A stretch of 51,368 nt of DNA from CAZEAN01 sp964510225 (GTDB taxonomy: Bacteria; Planctomycetota; Planctomycetia; Isosphaerales; Isosphaeraceae), in assembly GCA_964510225.1 (NCBI GenBank), contig CAZEAN010000031.1, positions 1 through 51,368 on the forward strand. The letters run 5' to 3'. The notes below the pieces were generated by a model, which was given only the letters and a program-made list of their open reading frames with translations, searched no databases and was not told the DNA's origin. A program made the translations under genes and the position numbers. Of the stretch, positions 33,687-43,323 are shown piece after piece (positions within the stretch are counted from its first letter, which is position 1; each line of letters opens with the position of its first letter).

Positions 33687-36600
33687 GTCGCTGCAAGACT
33701 GAACCAAGCATCTTTAACGCTTCTTCATTAGATTCAGATCGATTCGAGCTTTCGGCTTCTCCCGACTGCACCGAGGAGTTTGTTGGCGGCTCTGGAATCT
33801 GACGGAGATTTGGTCCAATATCATCGGCGATTCCGATTGGGTTCGGTTTCAGCTCTTCAGGGAGGACTTCCCAGAGGTTCTTTAACTCTAGGGACCCTCC
33901 CGAAAAGCCAACGTCCCCGTAGCGTGCCCCTGCTTCAGAGTCCCCCAGTGACTCGGTCCATCCTTCCAGATCTGTATCATTACGGAGACTTCCAGGCATC
34001 GAAGACGACTCGCGACGGAAGATTTCGACTTGGTGATAAGCAACGTCACGACTCTCTAAGATCTCAATCGTGGACTGATCTAACTGATCATCGGGACTCC
34101 CTTCGACACGGAAGAGGACGCCATCTTTGGTTCCTGTCCCCACGATTGACTTGATCAGTTCAACCTTTGTGTCGACGAACTCACGGCGCCCAAGGTCGCC
34201 CTTGAAATAACCGAGTCCCCCTCGATTGATTGCGGTGACCCACTGTAATCGGAGTTCGATCTCATGAAGATTCGATGACTCGGGTTCGAGCGGTGCGTGG
34301 CCATTCACATGAACAAGTGCGCCCTCCGAAACCACGATGGTGTTATCGAGAGTCAGTCGCGCCGAACTCGGTCCTCCCAGACTGAAGACGTCACCTCCGG
34401 CTCGAATCAATGACGACGTGAAGTCGATTCGGGCCCGATCTTCGGGTCCAGTGTCCTCGGGATCATCAAGGGGGCTGACTTCAGGAAGTGCAACGACTGT
34501 CGAGGATTGATCTCCTGGTTGTGTGATCGTGCAACGATCCAATCGCAACGCGGCACCGGGTTCGACCAGGAAGGCGGCTAGTTCCCCTTTCTTCGGCGTT
34601 GCCAGTTCGGGATCAATAACGATGTCGACCCCTCGGAGGGTTAGCCCCGAATCGGTTGTTAAGTAAAAGAAGAAGGATCGTGGCGTCGTCTTGAAACTGC
34701 GATCGAAGTCAGCCTGAGGTTGAAAACGAATCAGAGGTCGTCCGGGACCAATTCCTGAAGCCACGAGTTCGAGCTGGGTAATTCCCTCCAAGGAGATCGC
34801 GCTCAACACGAAACTCGCATCGTCCGCAAGTTCAATGGTTCCCCCACGCGATCCAAGCCTCTTGATCCGTTCCAGAAGTTCGATCGTGTTACGAACAGGG
34901 CCAGTCTCGGTGAGCTTCTCACCAGAACCGCTGGGCAGCATCTCAAGACTGCGATCGTCTATCGTTGGTGGCCCCTGGAATACAGGAGGTAATTCTCCCT
35001 CGACTGGTTCGCGGGACGTAATCGTCCGGCTCGGTGTTGATGGCGGTTGATCAAGTTCGACAACGACATTCTCAGTGCTAATTTCGCTTCGCTGTCGAAC
35101 CGATTCCGTCGGACGGTTTGGTTTGCCTAAGTCGGACGTGGCGATTGGCATTGGACCGTCGTTGTAAGGCCCGTTTACATCGTCGTCAGCTTCAATTTCA
35201 CTCTCCAGATCCCCGGAGAATTCAGGGGTGAGGTCAACCGGGACACTGGAATCGGTGAGTTGAACCTGACTTGAGTTCAACCGATCGGTCGCACCCGAAG
35301 GACCGCGCCGGGCGCCGGGAACAACGACTCCAAGAACGCGTTCCCGAGAGCCCAGATCGAAGGCGTCTTGCCGGAGTAAGAAGGCAGATTCCGGAGGCAA
35401 CCCGGCGACCAACGCGAGTGCGGGGTCAACCGCATCCCAGAGATCGCGATCAGAAGCCTGGGAACGACCGAGTTCACCCCGATCTGTTGCATCGACCCAA
35501 TCCTGAAACGACCGAAGCTCGTCGATCGACAGACCGGTCGCGAAATCTACAACATCAAGGTATGTGCTGATCCGATTATAAAGATTATCAACCCCTGTCC
35601 AACGAAGGCTCGTGGAGTCTTCGGTCTGAACCAGCGTGATTTGATCTTGGTCTTCGAGACCAAGCTGATCGGGAGGTGAGACAAGGAGGTCATAGGATCT
35701 CACAACGACCTCGGTCCCCCGGAATCGGAACACGGGTTCTAAGCCGGCAGCTCTAATACTGAGCCGTTCCAAATGGAGCCGCGTTTTATCCCCCTGAATC
35801 TCGGAGGCACTCGGGTTGTCAAACGTTCCCGATGAGCGAATCCGCCGTTGATCGTTGCGGTCCATCATGGCGATCACGGAGCCCCCGACCGCAACAAATC
35901 CATCGACGATTGTTAGATCAACCGGGATCATGGTTTGAATCGCATCGTCGCCTCCGATGATCGCACATTCTTCTATGACGGCACTGACCAGATCGGTCCG
36001 ACGATTGCGGATCGGAATTGCTCTCTCTTCGATCTCGGGACGGCTACCACCAAGCTGAATCCCAGATTCCGATTCAGCGAGTCGAAAACTGCATCGTCGG
36101 CATTCGAGTTGTCCCGAATCGACCCGGATCAATGGCGCGTCGAGACCATCCGAGACGAAGTCAACCCCTTCGATCACCAGCGACCCTTGCTTGACATAAA
36201 GAAGGGCTTGAGAGGTTCGGCTCTGTGGGCTTGCCGAACTCGGTCGTGGGGCAATCACTGGACGATCAATACCAGGTGCCGCTTTGATGGTTAAATTCGG
36301 TCGGATTGGCTCCGATTCGCCCGAGACCGGTTCTAATTCATAGCGCCCCTGGGAGACCAAAATGAGAGTCGAGTCGGAAGGTGCTGTCCGTAACGCCGAC
36401 TGCAGGTCTTCGCCCGAGACGACCTCGATTCGTCTTGGAGTGCCGATCTGAGTGACTCCAGCGTTTCGACTCGTCTCCGATCGAACGCTGGTACGACTAC
36501 TTTCGAGGTCCACGGGACCTTCTGTTTGGAGCTCGATCGGTTGCAAACCCGAAGCTGATTCGGAGTTAAGCGATTGCTCGAAAACCCCGTCCTCAAAATC

Positions 36601-37869
36601 CTCCACAGGGCCTCGGTCGATGAGGAAGATGGTTCCCACAACCAGGACGAGAGCAAGAGCAGGGATTCCCCAGAAGAGGTGGCGTTCCCAGCTAGGCGCC
36701 GAAGACGTTGGCTCCGTCCAAACTAAGCCTTCGGGGCTTAGCGATTGGAGGCCGATCCCTCCTGCAAGCGCTAGTAAATCCCGGAGTAGATGTTGCGGGG
36801 TCTGGTAGCGACGTTCGGGCTCTTTCGCCATCAGCTTGCTGACGATCGCTCCGAGTATCTGCGGAACATCGGGGCGGATGGAACGGACGCTCGGAACCGG
36901 CTCCTCACGATGACTTAGGAGCTTCTGTAAAACCGTCCCCCCTGGGAACGGTGGGCGACCGGTGAGCATGTGGAAGAGTGTGCAGCCGAGCGAATAGAGA
37001 TCGCTCCGGCAGTCAACCGACCGAGGGTCGCGGGCTTGTTCGGGACTAATGTAATCAAAAGTGCCAAGCGTCATATTACTATGAGTTAAGCGATCGTCGA
37101 CGCCCTCACGCTCGAAGCGCCGGGCGAGTCCCATGTCGACTAATTTTGCACGTCCCTGCGGGGTCACAATGATATTGGACGGTTTAATGTCGCGGTGGAC
37201 GACCCCTCGATCAGATGCATGGACAAGGGCACCAGCGATCTGAAGCGTGTAGTTGACCACCGCCGCGACGTGTAAGGGACCTTCGGCCTCGACTTGCTGG
37301 CGGAGTGTCTGACCTTCGATATATTCGAATGCAATATATTGAAGCTCGAAATAGCGGCCGATGGTGAACACGCGGGCGATGTTTTCGTGATCAAGGCGTG
37401 CAGCGGCTTGAGCTTCTTGGCAGAATCGATCGATATTCTCCTGACGGTTTCCCTGTGACGGCGGGAGAATTTTGAGCGCAACGAATCGGTCAAGTTGAAT
37501 GTCAGTCGCCCGAAAGACCGCGCCCATCCCACCGACGCCGATCGCTGCCTCAATCCGGAACGGGCCGATTTGGTCGCCCGGGCGGGGCAGTCCCTTTTCG
37601 GGCTCTTCATTTTCCACGGGACGATGTCGGGAGATCGTCGTCCGCTCGTGGCTCTGGTTGTTGGAATCGGACTCGATGAAGCCCGAGCCCTGTCTCGGTG
37701 CCGGAGTACGGAGATCCCGCGTGATTGGACGGTCTCCCGAGGCTGGAAGAACCGTCGGATCATCGACGGCCGGACGTTGATCGGCTTCCGATGCCGATCG
37801 GTCAGAGGGCGTGCCATCATTAGATCTCGGACGCAGCTGAGACGGCGCATCCGATATTCGGTCCTGCAT
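33661..37869 (-). CDS. Hanks-type Ser/Thr kinase with a large beta-helix-like receptor half
   Basis: A membrane-spanning kinase of 1402 residues. A disordered N-terminus of about 100 residues comes first. The kinase domain (about 102-360) has a Gly-rich loop (IGVGGMGAVFRA), the catalytic Lys in VALKIL, HRDIKPSNI with the catalytic Asp, and a DMG triad in place of DFG. One transmembrane helix is at about 398-418 (LFWGIPALALVLVVGTIFLI). The external part, near 1000 residues, holds two modules of similar plan, roughly 475-800 and 1040-1330, each resembling right-handed beta-helix sensors (for example LTIKAAPGIDRPVIAP and LTLRGVDIVIDP). A TTG at 37905 could add 12 residues. A good sigma-70 promoter lies upstream. 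Confidence 0.88.
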   Translation of the reverse strand: MQDRISDAPSQLRPRSNDGTPSDRSASEADQRPAVDDPTVLPASGDRPITRDLRTPAPRQGSGFIESDSNNQSHERTTISRHRPVENEEPEKGLPRPGDQIGPFRIEAAIGVGGMGAVFRATDIQLDRFVALKILPPSQGNRQENIDRFCQEAQAAARLDHENIARVFTIGRYFELQYIAFEYIEGQTLRQQVEAEGPLHVAAVVNYTLQIAGALVHASDRGVVHRDIKPSNIIVTPQGRAKLVDMGLARRFEREGVDDRLTHSNMTLGTFDYISPEQARDPRSVDCRSDLYSLGCTLFHMLTGRPPFPGGTVLQKLLSHREEPVPSVRSIRPDVPQILGAIVSKLMAKEPERRYQTPQHLLRDLLALAGGIGLQSLSPEGLVWTEPTSSAPSWERHLFWGIPALALVLVVGTIFLIDRGPVEDFEDGVFEQSLNSESASGLQPIELQTEGPVDLESSRTSVRSETSRNAGVTQIGTPRRIEVVSGEDLQSALRTAPSDSTLILVSQGRYELEPVSGESEPIRPNLTIKAAPGIDRPVIAPRPSSASPQSRTSQALLYVKQGSLVIEGVDFVSDGLDAPLIRVDSGQLECRRCSFRLAESESGIQLGGSRPEIEERAIPIRNRRTDLVSAVIEECAIIGGDDAIQTMIPVDLTIVDGFVAVGGSVIAMMDRNDQRRIRSSGTFDNPSASEIQGDKTRLHLERLSIRAAGLEPVFRFRGTEVVVRSYDLLVSPPDQLGLEDQDQITLVQTEDSTSLRWTGVDNLYNRISTYLDVVDFATGLSIDELRSFQDWVDATDRGELGRSQASDRDLWDAVDPALALVAGLPPESAFLLRQDAFDLGSRERVLGVVVPGARRGPSGATDRLNSSQVQLTDSSVPVDLTPEFSGDLESEIEADDDVNGPYNDGPMPIATSDLGKPNRPTESVRQRSEISTENVVVELDQPPSTPSRTITSREPVEGELPPVFQGPPTIDDRSLEMLPSGSGEKLTETGPVRNTIELLERIKRLGSRGGTIELADDASFVLSAISLEGITQLELVASGIGPGRPLIRFQPQADFDRSFKTTPRSFFFYLTTDSGLTLRGVDIVIDPELATPKKGELAAFLVEPGAALRLDRCTITQPGDQSSTVVALPEVSPLDDPEDTGPEDRARIDFTSSLIRAGGDVFSLGGPSSARLTLDNTIVVSEGALVHVNGHAPLEPESSNLHEIELRLQWVTAINRGGLGYFKGDLGRREFVDTKVELIKSIVGTGTKDGVLFRVEGSPDDQLDQSTIEILESRDVAYHQVEIFRRESSSMPGSLRNDTDLEGWTESLGDSEAGARYGDVGFSGGSLELKNLWEVLPEELKPNPIGIADDIGPNLRQIPEPPTNSSVQSGEAESSNRSESNEEALKMLGSVLQRLMNPIRFP

Positions 37870-38004
37870 GGGCAGGCTCGCTCGGGGAAACGGATCCGAT
37901 GACAACGGATTGTACTATCGAATGTAATCCGTTACGAAAGTGACGTGGTACAGCTTTGAATGCGGACGTTTAATAAGATCGGCAATTCCAAGGTCCGCGA
38001 TTGA

Positions 38005-38033
38005 AATCTAGAAGTTCGACTTGATACTGTCAA
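38005..38033 (-). promoter_or_regulatory. Sigma-70-type promoter of the kinase gene
   Basis: On the minus strand TTGACA (38033-38028), a 17-base spacer and TAGATT (38010-38005) form a near-consensus promoter. Transcription should start near 37998, about 130 bases before the kinase ATG. This is the best promoter match I see in the window. Confidence 0.65.
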
Positions 38034-38097
38034 GTAAACGATGTATCCCGTTTGTTTGCAAGGGTTTGTGACTGTGAACCGATTCGTTGGCCGTTCC

Positions 38098-41000
38098 TTA
38101 AAGATCTTCGCCCATGGAATGTTCAGGCTTCGGAACATCGTTACTTCGGTCTGAAAGCAATGCGGCGACTTGGTCTAGCCATGCCTGGCTGGGCGGACCA
38201 TAAGGTTGAAACCGTTCAAAGAGTCCGGCGTCTTCATTGACGAACAATGCACGATGGTTGCCGAGTCGGTTGGCAACCGGAGAGTCAATCAGTGTTGACG
38301 AGTCCGCAGCCGACATCTGAAACAAGACACGGGTTTCCAGCTCGCGGAGAACGGAACGCTCGAAAGTTCGATTTAAGGTGTTCAACGTATCGGACCACGT
38401 GATGATGTGGACCGCGAAAGGTGGGCCGTCTCGGATGATTGTTGCAAGATGTTCCGAGGGCTTCACTGGTTCATCAGGATCGCTGGACGAAAAGCCGAAG
38501 TCGTCTTCAGATTTCCGGAGTTGTCGGAATCGTTGCAAGTCTTGAATGAAGAGGTAGATCGGTACCGGATCGACAGTTCCTTCGTCCCGTCTTCGCTCAA
38601 CCTCGGCTGCAAGGTCGGCGACAGCCGATTCGACCCCAGACCACGTCACCGACTCGGAAGGGTTGGGGCAGCAGTGGAGAACACGTTCCAGTAATCCGGC
38701 CAACGGGTCATCGGCTGCGGTGCCATCTAATACCAGGAATCGGGCATCCGAGCGTTGGGCGGCCAGGCTAACCAACGCGCACGAGATTAAGCCGAGAGCT
38801 GCCTCACTATTCTGTCCGATGATCATCAAGTGGCTTCCCGTCTGTCGACGGAAAACCATCGCGGTTGGGGGTTTAATGGCGACCGGAACTCCCAGCCAGG
38901 CCGAGCTGACTTTTGCTTTAGGCGCTGGTTCTTCGGTCGCTTCGATGAGTTTCCGGAGCGGTTCATTGGACGAGGGTAGGGGGTTAACTGACCCTTCAAA
39001 GACGAGCGGTGCGGGAAGATCAAGCTGGTTGACTTCGGCCAAGTCTGTAATTACTTGAAGATAGGATTCCCGGACCGCATCCGGGAGCCAAACGACCTGA
39101 AAGAGACTGTTGCCTTCGATCCGACCATTGGCATCGTTGTAGATCGCTTCACCAGGTCGGCTGAGCAATCGAGCGGCCGTGTTCTCATCGCTCAAGATCA
39201 AGCTGGCGTCGCTTTCAGAGCATTGAAGTGCGATCCGGACAGCCATCTGACCAATGGTCGCCCTGGCGAGTGTGTAGGCCCCAGCAAGCGTCTGCGACCC
39301 AAGGAGGACATGAATTCCAAAGGCCCGACCTTGACGGACGAGGCGATCGAGGAGGAGTGCTGATTCCTGGGCAATCTTGTCGTCCTCAACGAAGAACTCA
39401 TGAAACTCGTCCACAATAAGGAGCATACGAGGCATCGGTTTCCCGGGTTCGATCGTCCGGAATCCCCCAAGGTCCTGGGCACCGACTGCACGGAATCGGT
39501 CCCCCCGTTCCTTGAGTTCTTCATCAATCCGTCGGAGCACCGAGAGTCCGAATTCGCGCTCACTCTCGATTGCGATCACCCGTGCATGAGGGAGTCGATG
39601 AGTCGCATAGGCTTTAAACTCGACACCTTTCTTAAAGTCGATCAGGTAAAACTCAAGTTGATTGGGAGCATATTGCAACGCGGCACTTGTAATCAATGCA
39701 TGAAGAAGAGTGGATTTCCCCGAACCGGTCTTCCCGGCGATCAGAACATGTTGGGCCGTCCCTGACCCGAGCTTCAGGCGCATGGCTGTCGTTGCCCCCG
39801 CCTTGCCGATTGGGATCGAGACCCCTCGCCCACTGTCTTCCGACCAGTATTCCGACTTCGGTGGCGCGAGGAATGAAAAGGGGACCTCGACCCGGCTTGC
39901 TCCTTCGGCACGACGCCCTGCTTGATGGACGATCTCGGAAAAGAGTGCCGCCTCTGGGGCTTTATCTAAGGTAAGTGGAAAACGACCTTGGACAGGGTTA
40001 CTCCAGCGTGGTTGCTCTCCTCGCCAACGGACAACAGCACAATGCCGCTCGAGATCGCGGAGGTCGAGCCCTTGCGGAAGCTCTTGCCGGGTGTCGATTG
40101 TCATGAGAACGTGGACACCACAACGGGGACCGCTCTGCGCGATGCTCAGAAGCCGTCGGGCAGCCGCCTCATTGAATCGGATCGGAAAATCAGCGACGAC
40201 AAGAAAGCGGAACGGCTCTGCAACCTCACCAGCTACTTCGTTATATTCGGTAATCGAAGCGTACTGATTTCTGAGGTATTTCTGAATCACTAGCTCCATG
40301 TGTTCGGTCAGATCTTGTAGTCGCTGTTCAATGTGCTGGGACTCGGTCCAGACCCGAGAGCTCACTAATTGCTCGTCATAATCTCCGAGGTGCATGAATG
40401 CGGCGAAGGTCTCGCCGAGACCGACGGGGTCGATCATCACGAACCTCGCCTTACCAGGGGGGAAGCCGGTCAAAATCCGGAGCATGGTCGCTTGAAGCGC
40501 ACTGAGGGCACTCTCTCTCGAGCTTGAGTCAGAATAGAAGAGAACCGAGCAAGCGTCCGGGCAGTCGATGATCGCAGGGACCTGAAACTCGGTTCTCAGC
40601 CCACTCATCAACGCGGGGTCTCGCGGATTCCCTTCCGGAAACATCTCAAGATCGACGCGGAGGGTCCCCAAACGGAGGGCGTCTGGGACTTCTCTGATTG
40701 GTTCCCGACCATTGTCGACCATCGTTTTCCAATCAGGGAACCAAGGCTCAAGGGCTCCCGAAACGGTCTCGAAGGTGTCCATGACCTCGGAATATTGGGA
40801 ACGCCAACGTGACGTGTAGTGTGCAATATCCTGGGATTGTTGGGCCCTCGACTGTTGGAGTGCGTGGTCGAAGGCTGTTCGATTGCGTTCCCGCTGCGCA
40901 TCGAATGTGGCTTTGATCTCGGGTTCACGCCGCGCGACCTCGGCGGCGACTCGATGGATGATTTGGTCCCGTTTCGACTCGGCCTCTGCGAGGACCTGCT

Positions 41001-42039
41001 GATGATCGGATGTTGCTTTTCCGACAATCTCGGCATGCCCCTCTTTTGCAATTGATGCTCGTTGCTTTGCACGTGCATCAGCGTTTCCCTGATCACGGTT
41101 CCGGCCTTGCAGTAGATGTTGTTCTCGACGATGGAAGAGACTCGCCTCACTCACCTGGGTCCGTTTTGCCTCGTGTTCAACGAGATGGATCTGTTGGTGG
41201 AGCCTTTTCAGCATGGTACTGACCTGGTGCCGGCTCAGGAGGATCACGAGGAGTGCAAGTAAGAGGCCGGTGACGCCTCCAGCGGCAGCTCCGATCCCGG
41301 CACCTTGACGCCAATCCCACTGTAACCCACCAACCAGGGCTCCAATTGCGAGCGGAATCAAGATTAAGATCGCCGGACGGATCCCTCTGACGAATCGTGG
41401 GAGGAGGAGTTTAGCGAGTCGCTGATTGAGTTCGACGGCTTCGTCCAACGCCGACTCGACAATCCGGATCGATGGAGATGCGGTTTCCGTATCGGAGTTT
41501 GGCTCTTCCGCGGGGATTGCTTTGTCGAGGCCGACCATCCGACGTTGTTTTAAGAATTGTTGCTTCTCGTCTTGGATCTGGCGGAGACTTCGGTAGGTAT
41601 CATTGAGTCGATTTCTAACTTGGTCGAGTCGTTCCTGGGCCTCATTGATCGCCGCTTCGCAGACGGTCCCAATCTCCCAGCGCTCATCGGCAAGTTCTTG
41701 CTTAGTCCTTTCGAGTTCGTCGCGGAGAATCCGATCCGCTTCCGCGCGTTTTTTGCGGAGAACGCGGTCCGCGTCATCACGAATTCGCTCAAATTCTTCG
41801 AGGGCACCAGCCGGTTCGCGATCAGCGTAGTCCTGGAGTTTCCGTTTCTCTTGTTCGAACCAGGTCGAGTTTTGTTGTCGAGCCTCCTGATAGGCTTTGT
41901 TGGCCGCTTCTTCACGCTGAGCACGTTCTCGGTCAGCTCGGCTCTCCGCCTCAGAGCGCTCCCGGACGGCGTTGTCGAGGAGCGTTAACGATGTTTCAAG
42001 TCGTTCAACCGACGGATCCGGATTCATGGGGTCACTCAT
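38098..42039 (-). CDS. FtsK/SpoIIIE-like ATPase with coiled coils and three tandem ATPase modules
   Basis: A 1313-residue membrane-associated ATPase. Long charged coiled coils lie at about 10-170 and 275-420, with two transmembrane helices between them (about 221-240 and 249-271). Three FtsK-like modules follow. The first (about 480-660) has no Walker A but keeps RFLVVADFP. The second has a perfect Walker A AGKTGSGKST at 768-777 and Walker B LLIVDEFHEF at 873-882. The third (about 1070-1270) has the degenerate GQNSEAALG. No FtsK gamma domain ends the chain. The plan recalls EssC-type secretion ATPases, but no WXG100 or other secretion partner is near; DNA translocation is also possible. The kinase gene follows on the same strand. 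Confidence 0.85.
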   Translation of the reverse strand: MSDPMNPDPSVERLETSLTLLDNAVRERSEAESRADRERAQREEAANKAYQEARQQNSTWFEQEKRKLQDYADREPAGALEEFERIRDDADRVLRKKRAEADRILRDELERTKQELADERWEIGTVCEAAINEAQERLDQVRNRLNDTYRSLRQIQDEKQQFLKQRRMVGLDKAIPAEEPNSDTETASPSIRIVESALDEAVELNQRLAKLLLPRFVRGIRPAILILIPLAIGALVGGLQWDWRQGAGIGAAAGGVTGLLLALLVILLSRHQVSTMLKRLHQQIHLVEHEAKRTQVSEASLFHRREQHLLQGRNRDQGNADARAKQRASIAKEGHAEIVGKATSDHQQVLAEAESKRDQIIHRVAAEVARREPEIKATFDAQRERNRTAFDHALQQSRAQQSQDIAHYTSRWRSQYSEVMDTFETVSGALEPWFPDWKTMVDNGREPIREVPDALRLGTLRVDLEMFPEGNPRDPALMSGLRTEFQVPAIIDCPDACSVLFYSDSSSRESALSALQATMLRILTGFPPGKARFVMIDPVGLGETFAAFMHLGDYDEQLVSSRVWTESQHIEQRLQDLTEHMELVIQKYLRNQYASITEYNEVAGEVAEPFRFLVVADFPIRFNEAAARRLLSIAQSGPRCGVHVLMTIDTRQELPQGLDLRDLERHCAVVRWRGEQPRWSNPVQGRFPLTLDKAPEAALFSEIVHQAGRRAEGASRVEVPFSFLAPPKSEYWSEDSGRGVSIPIGKAGATTAMRLKLGSGTAQHVLIAGKTGSGKSTLLHALITSAALQYAPNQLEFYLIDFKKGVEFKAYATHRLPHARVIAIESEREFGLSVLRRIDEELKERGDRFRAVGAQDLGGFRTIEPGKPMPRMLLIVDEFHEFFVEDDKIAQESALLLDRLVRQGRAFGIHVLLGSQTLAGAYTLARATIGQMAVRIALQCSESDASLILSDENTAARLLSRPGEAIYNDANGRIEGNSLFQVVWLPDAVRESYLQVITDLAEVNQLDLPAPLVFEGSVNPLPSSNEPLRKLIEATEEPAPKAKVSSAWLGVPVAIKPPTAMVFRRQTGSHLMIIGQNSEAALGLISCALVSLAAQRSDARFLVLDGTAADDPLAGLLERVLHCCPNPSESVTWSGVESAVADLAAEVERRRDEGTVDPVPIYLFIQDLQRFRQLRKSEDDFGFSSSDPDEPVKPSEHLATIIRDGPPFAVHIITWSDTLNTLNRTFERSVLRELETRVLFQMSAADSSTLIDSPVANRLGNHRALFVNEDAGLFERFQPYGPPSQAWLDQVAALLSDRSNDVPKPEHSMGEDL

Positions 42040-42148
42040 TAGCGTCTAATCCCTTTGAAAAGATTCGGTAATGTTCACAACCGACCGAGCTACTGCTTAG
42101 TCGACCTATTAGATCACTCTTAGACCTCGAACCAATCCGAACTGTTCA

Positions 42149-42224
42149 ACGCCTTTGGAGCCACTGAATCCAAGGGCGTGTACCGAGAACGTTTGAAAGA
42201 GGCAAAGCCCTACGTTCTCAGTAC
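42149..42224. repeat. Two adjacent hairpins
   Basis: ACGCCTTTGGA (42149-42159) pairs with TCCAAGGGCGT (42169-42179) with one wobble. Directly next to it, GTACCGAGAACGT (42180-42192) pairs with ACGTTCTCAGTAC (42212-42224) with one mismatch. They lie between the end of the ThuA-like gene and the start of the FtsK-like gene, both minus. They may end the ThuA transcript or insulate the ATPase gene. No T-run is present. Confidence 0.5.
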
Positions 42225-42261
42225 GATGTCCCACCCGGGCCGCGATCGTGACCCACTCACT

Positions 42262-43275
42262 CTACTCTTTATCGATTAATGGTTGGAGCGATTGCTCGCG
42301 AAGCTTGAAGTCCGTGGGGCGGAGACCGCGCTGGAATTCATTGAAGCCGTAAGGCGTCGCCTTGTAGCTACCAACGATGCGTGCTGAAGAACCTGAGGCG
42401 GGGATTGCCTCTTCCATCTCCAGGCACCAATAGCAGGCGTTGACCAAGAGTCGTCGGAGTGCGCTGTTTTCAAAGTCAGTGGACGATCCCATCGTGGTCG
42501 TGAAGATCCGGGCGTTTTCATAGGTTCGGGTCCAAGCGACGGGCATCATCGGGTCATTTTTGGGACCCTCAAGTGGGGAATCGTCCGAATTCATCCCTTC
42601 CAGGACTTGCCCGAGGATGATCGGCTCTGAACCTTCGGGAAGAGGGAGGCGGATTCCATACACGTCGGTTGGTCCCCAGATGGCACCATCCTTAATGCCC
42701 CGAGTGATCGGGTGATCTTCCGCGTCCGGGGCGATGATGCCTCGAGTGCTCTGGGATTTATGGGCACCATGGTGATTGACCCAGGTCTCTCCGAGGACTT
42801 GTTTCCCGAAACCGCCCTTCCAGTCACTGCTGTTCCATCGATAGTTGCTGTAGCTAGATTCATCCGAATTATTGAACGCGTGGGTTGCTGTCCGAATCCC
42901 GATGATCGGCTTCCCTGATTGTACATAATCATCGATATATTTCATTTGGTCATCAGGTAGTTCGCGAAAACGCGTTGCGATGATCATCAGGTCAGCGTCT
43001 TCGAGCGCTTCGAGACCGGGGATGTTCTCTCGATTGTTGGGATCGATCTCGCCCGTTTTAGGATCAATCGCGAAGAGGACAATGGCACGGAAACCGTGTT
43101 GTGTCGCAAGGATTTGGCCGAGTTCCGGCATTGCCTCTTCAGAGCGATACTCTTCGTCCCCAGAAATCAAGACGATCGTCTTTCCTGCCCCTGGGCCTTT
43201 CGTGCCTTCATAAGTCACGAATTGGTCGTCGAGGGAGAGGCCGATTGAACAGAGGAGAAAGGTGGTCAACAACAT
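42262..43275 (-). CDS. Secreted ThuA-like domain protein
   Basis: A 337-residue protein with a short signal peptide (MLLTTFLLCSIGLSLDDQ). The ThuA-like, glutamine-amidotransferase fold is visible as KTIVLISGDEEYRSEEAMPE, DLMIIATRFRELPDDQMKY, GKPIIGIRTATHAFN, then TWVNHHGAHKSQSTRG. A strand late in the domain reads PVAWTRTYENARIFTTTMG. ThuA-like proteins are common in planctomycetes beside sugar or cyclitol oxidoreductases and are thought to help process oxidised sugars; the exact reaction is unknown. The Gfo/Idh/MocA gene lies 48 bases upstream in the same orientation, so the two probably form an operon. Confidence 0.88.
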   Translation of the reverse strand: MLLTTFLLCSIGLSLDDQFVTYEGTKGPGAGKTIVLISGDEEYRSEEAMPELGQILATQHGFRAIVLFAIDPKTGEIDPNNRENIPGLEALEDADLMIIATRFRELPDDQMKYIDDYVQSGKPIIGIRTATHAFNNSDESSYSNYRWNSSDWKGGFGKQVLGETWVNHHGAHKSQSTRGIIAPDAEDHPITRGIKDGAIWGPTDVYGIRLPLPEGSEPIILGQVLEGMNSDDSPLEGPKNDPMMPVAWTRTYENARIFTTTMGSSTDFENSALRRLLVNACYWCLEMEEAIPASGSSARIVGSYKATPYGFNEFQRGLRPTDFKLREQSLQPLIDKE

Positions 43276-43323
43276 GAGTCTGCTCCTTGGTGGTAGTTAG
43301 TGGGCGGCTTGGTCTTATCGAAG

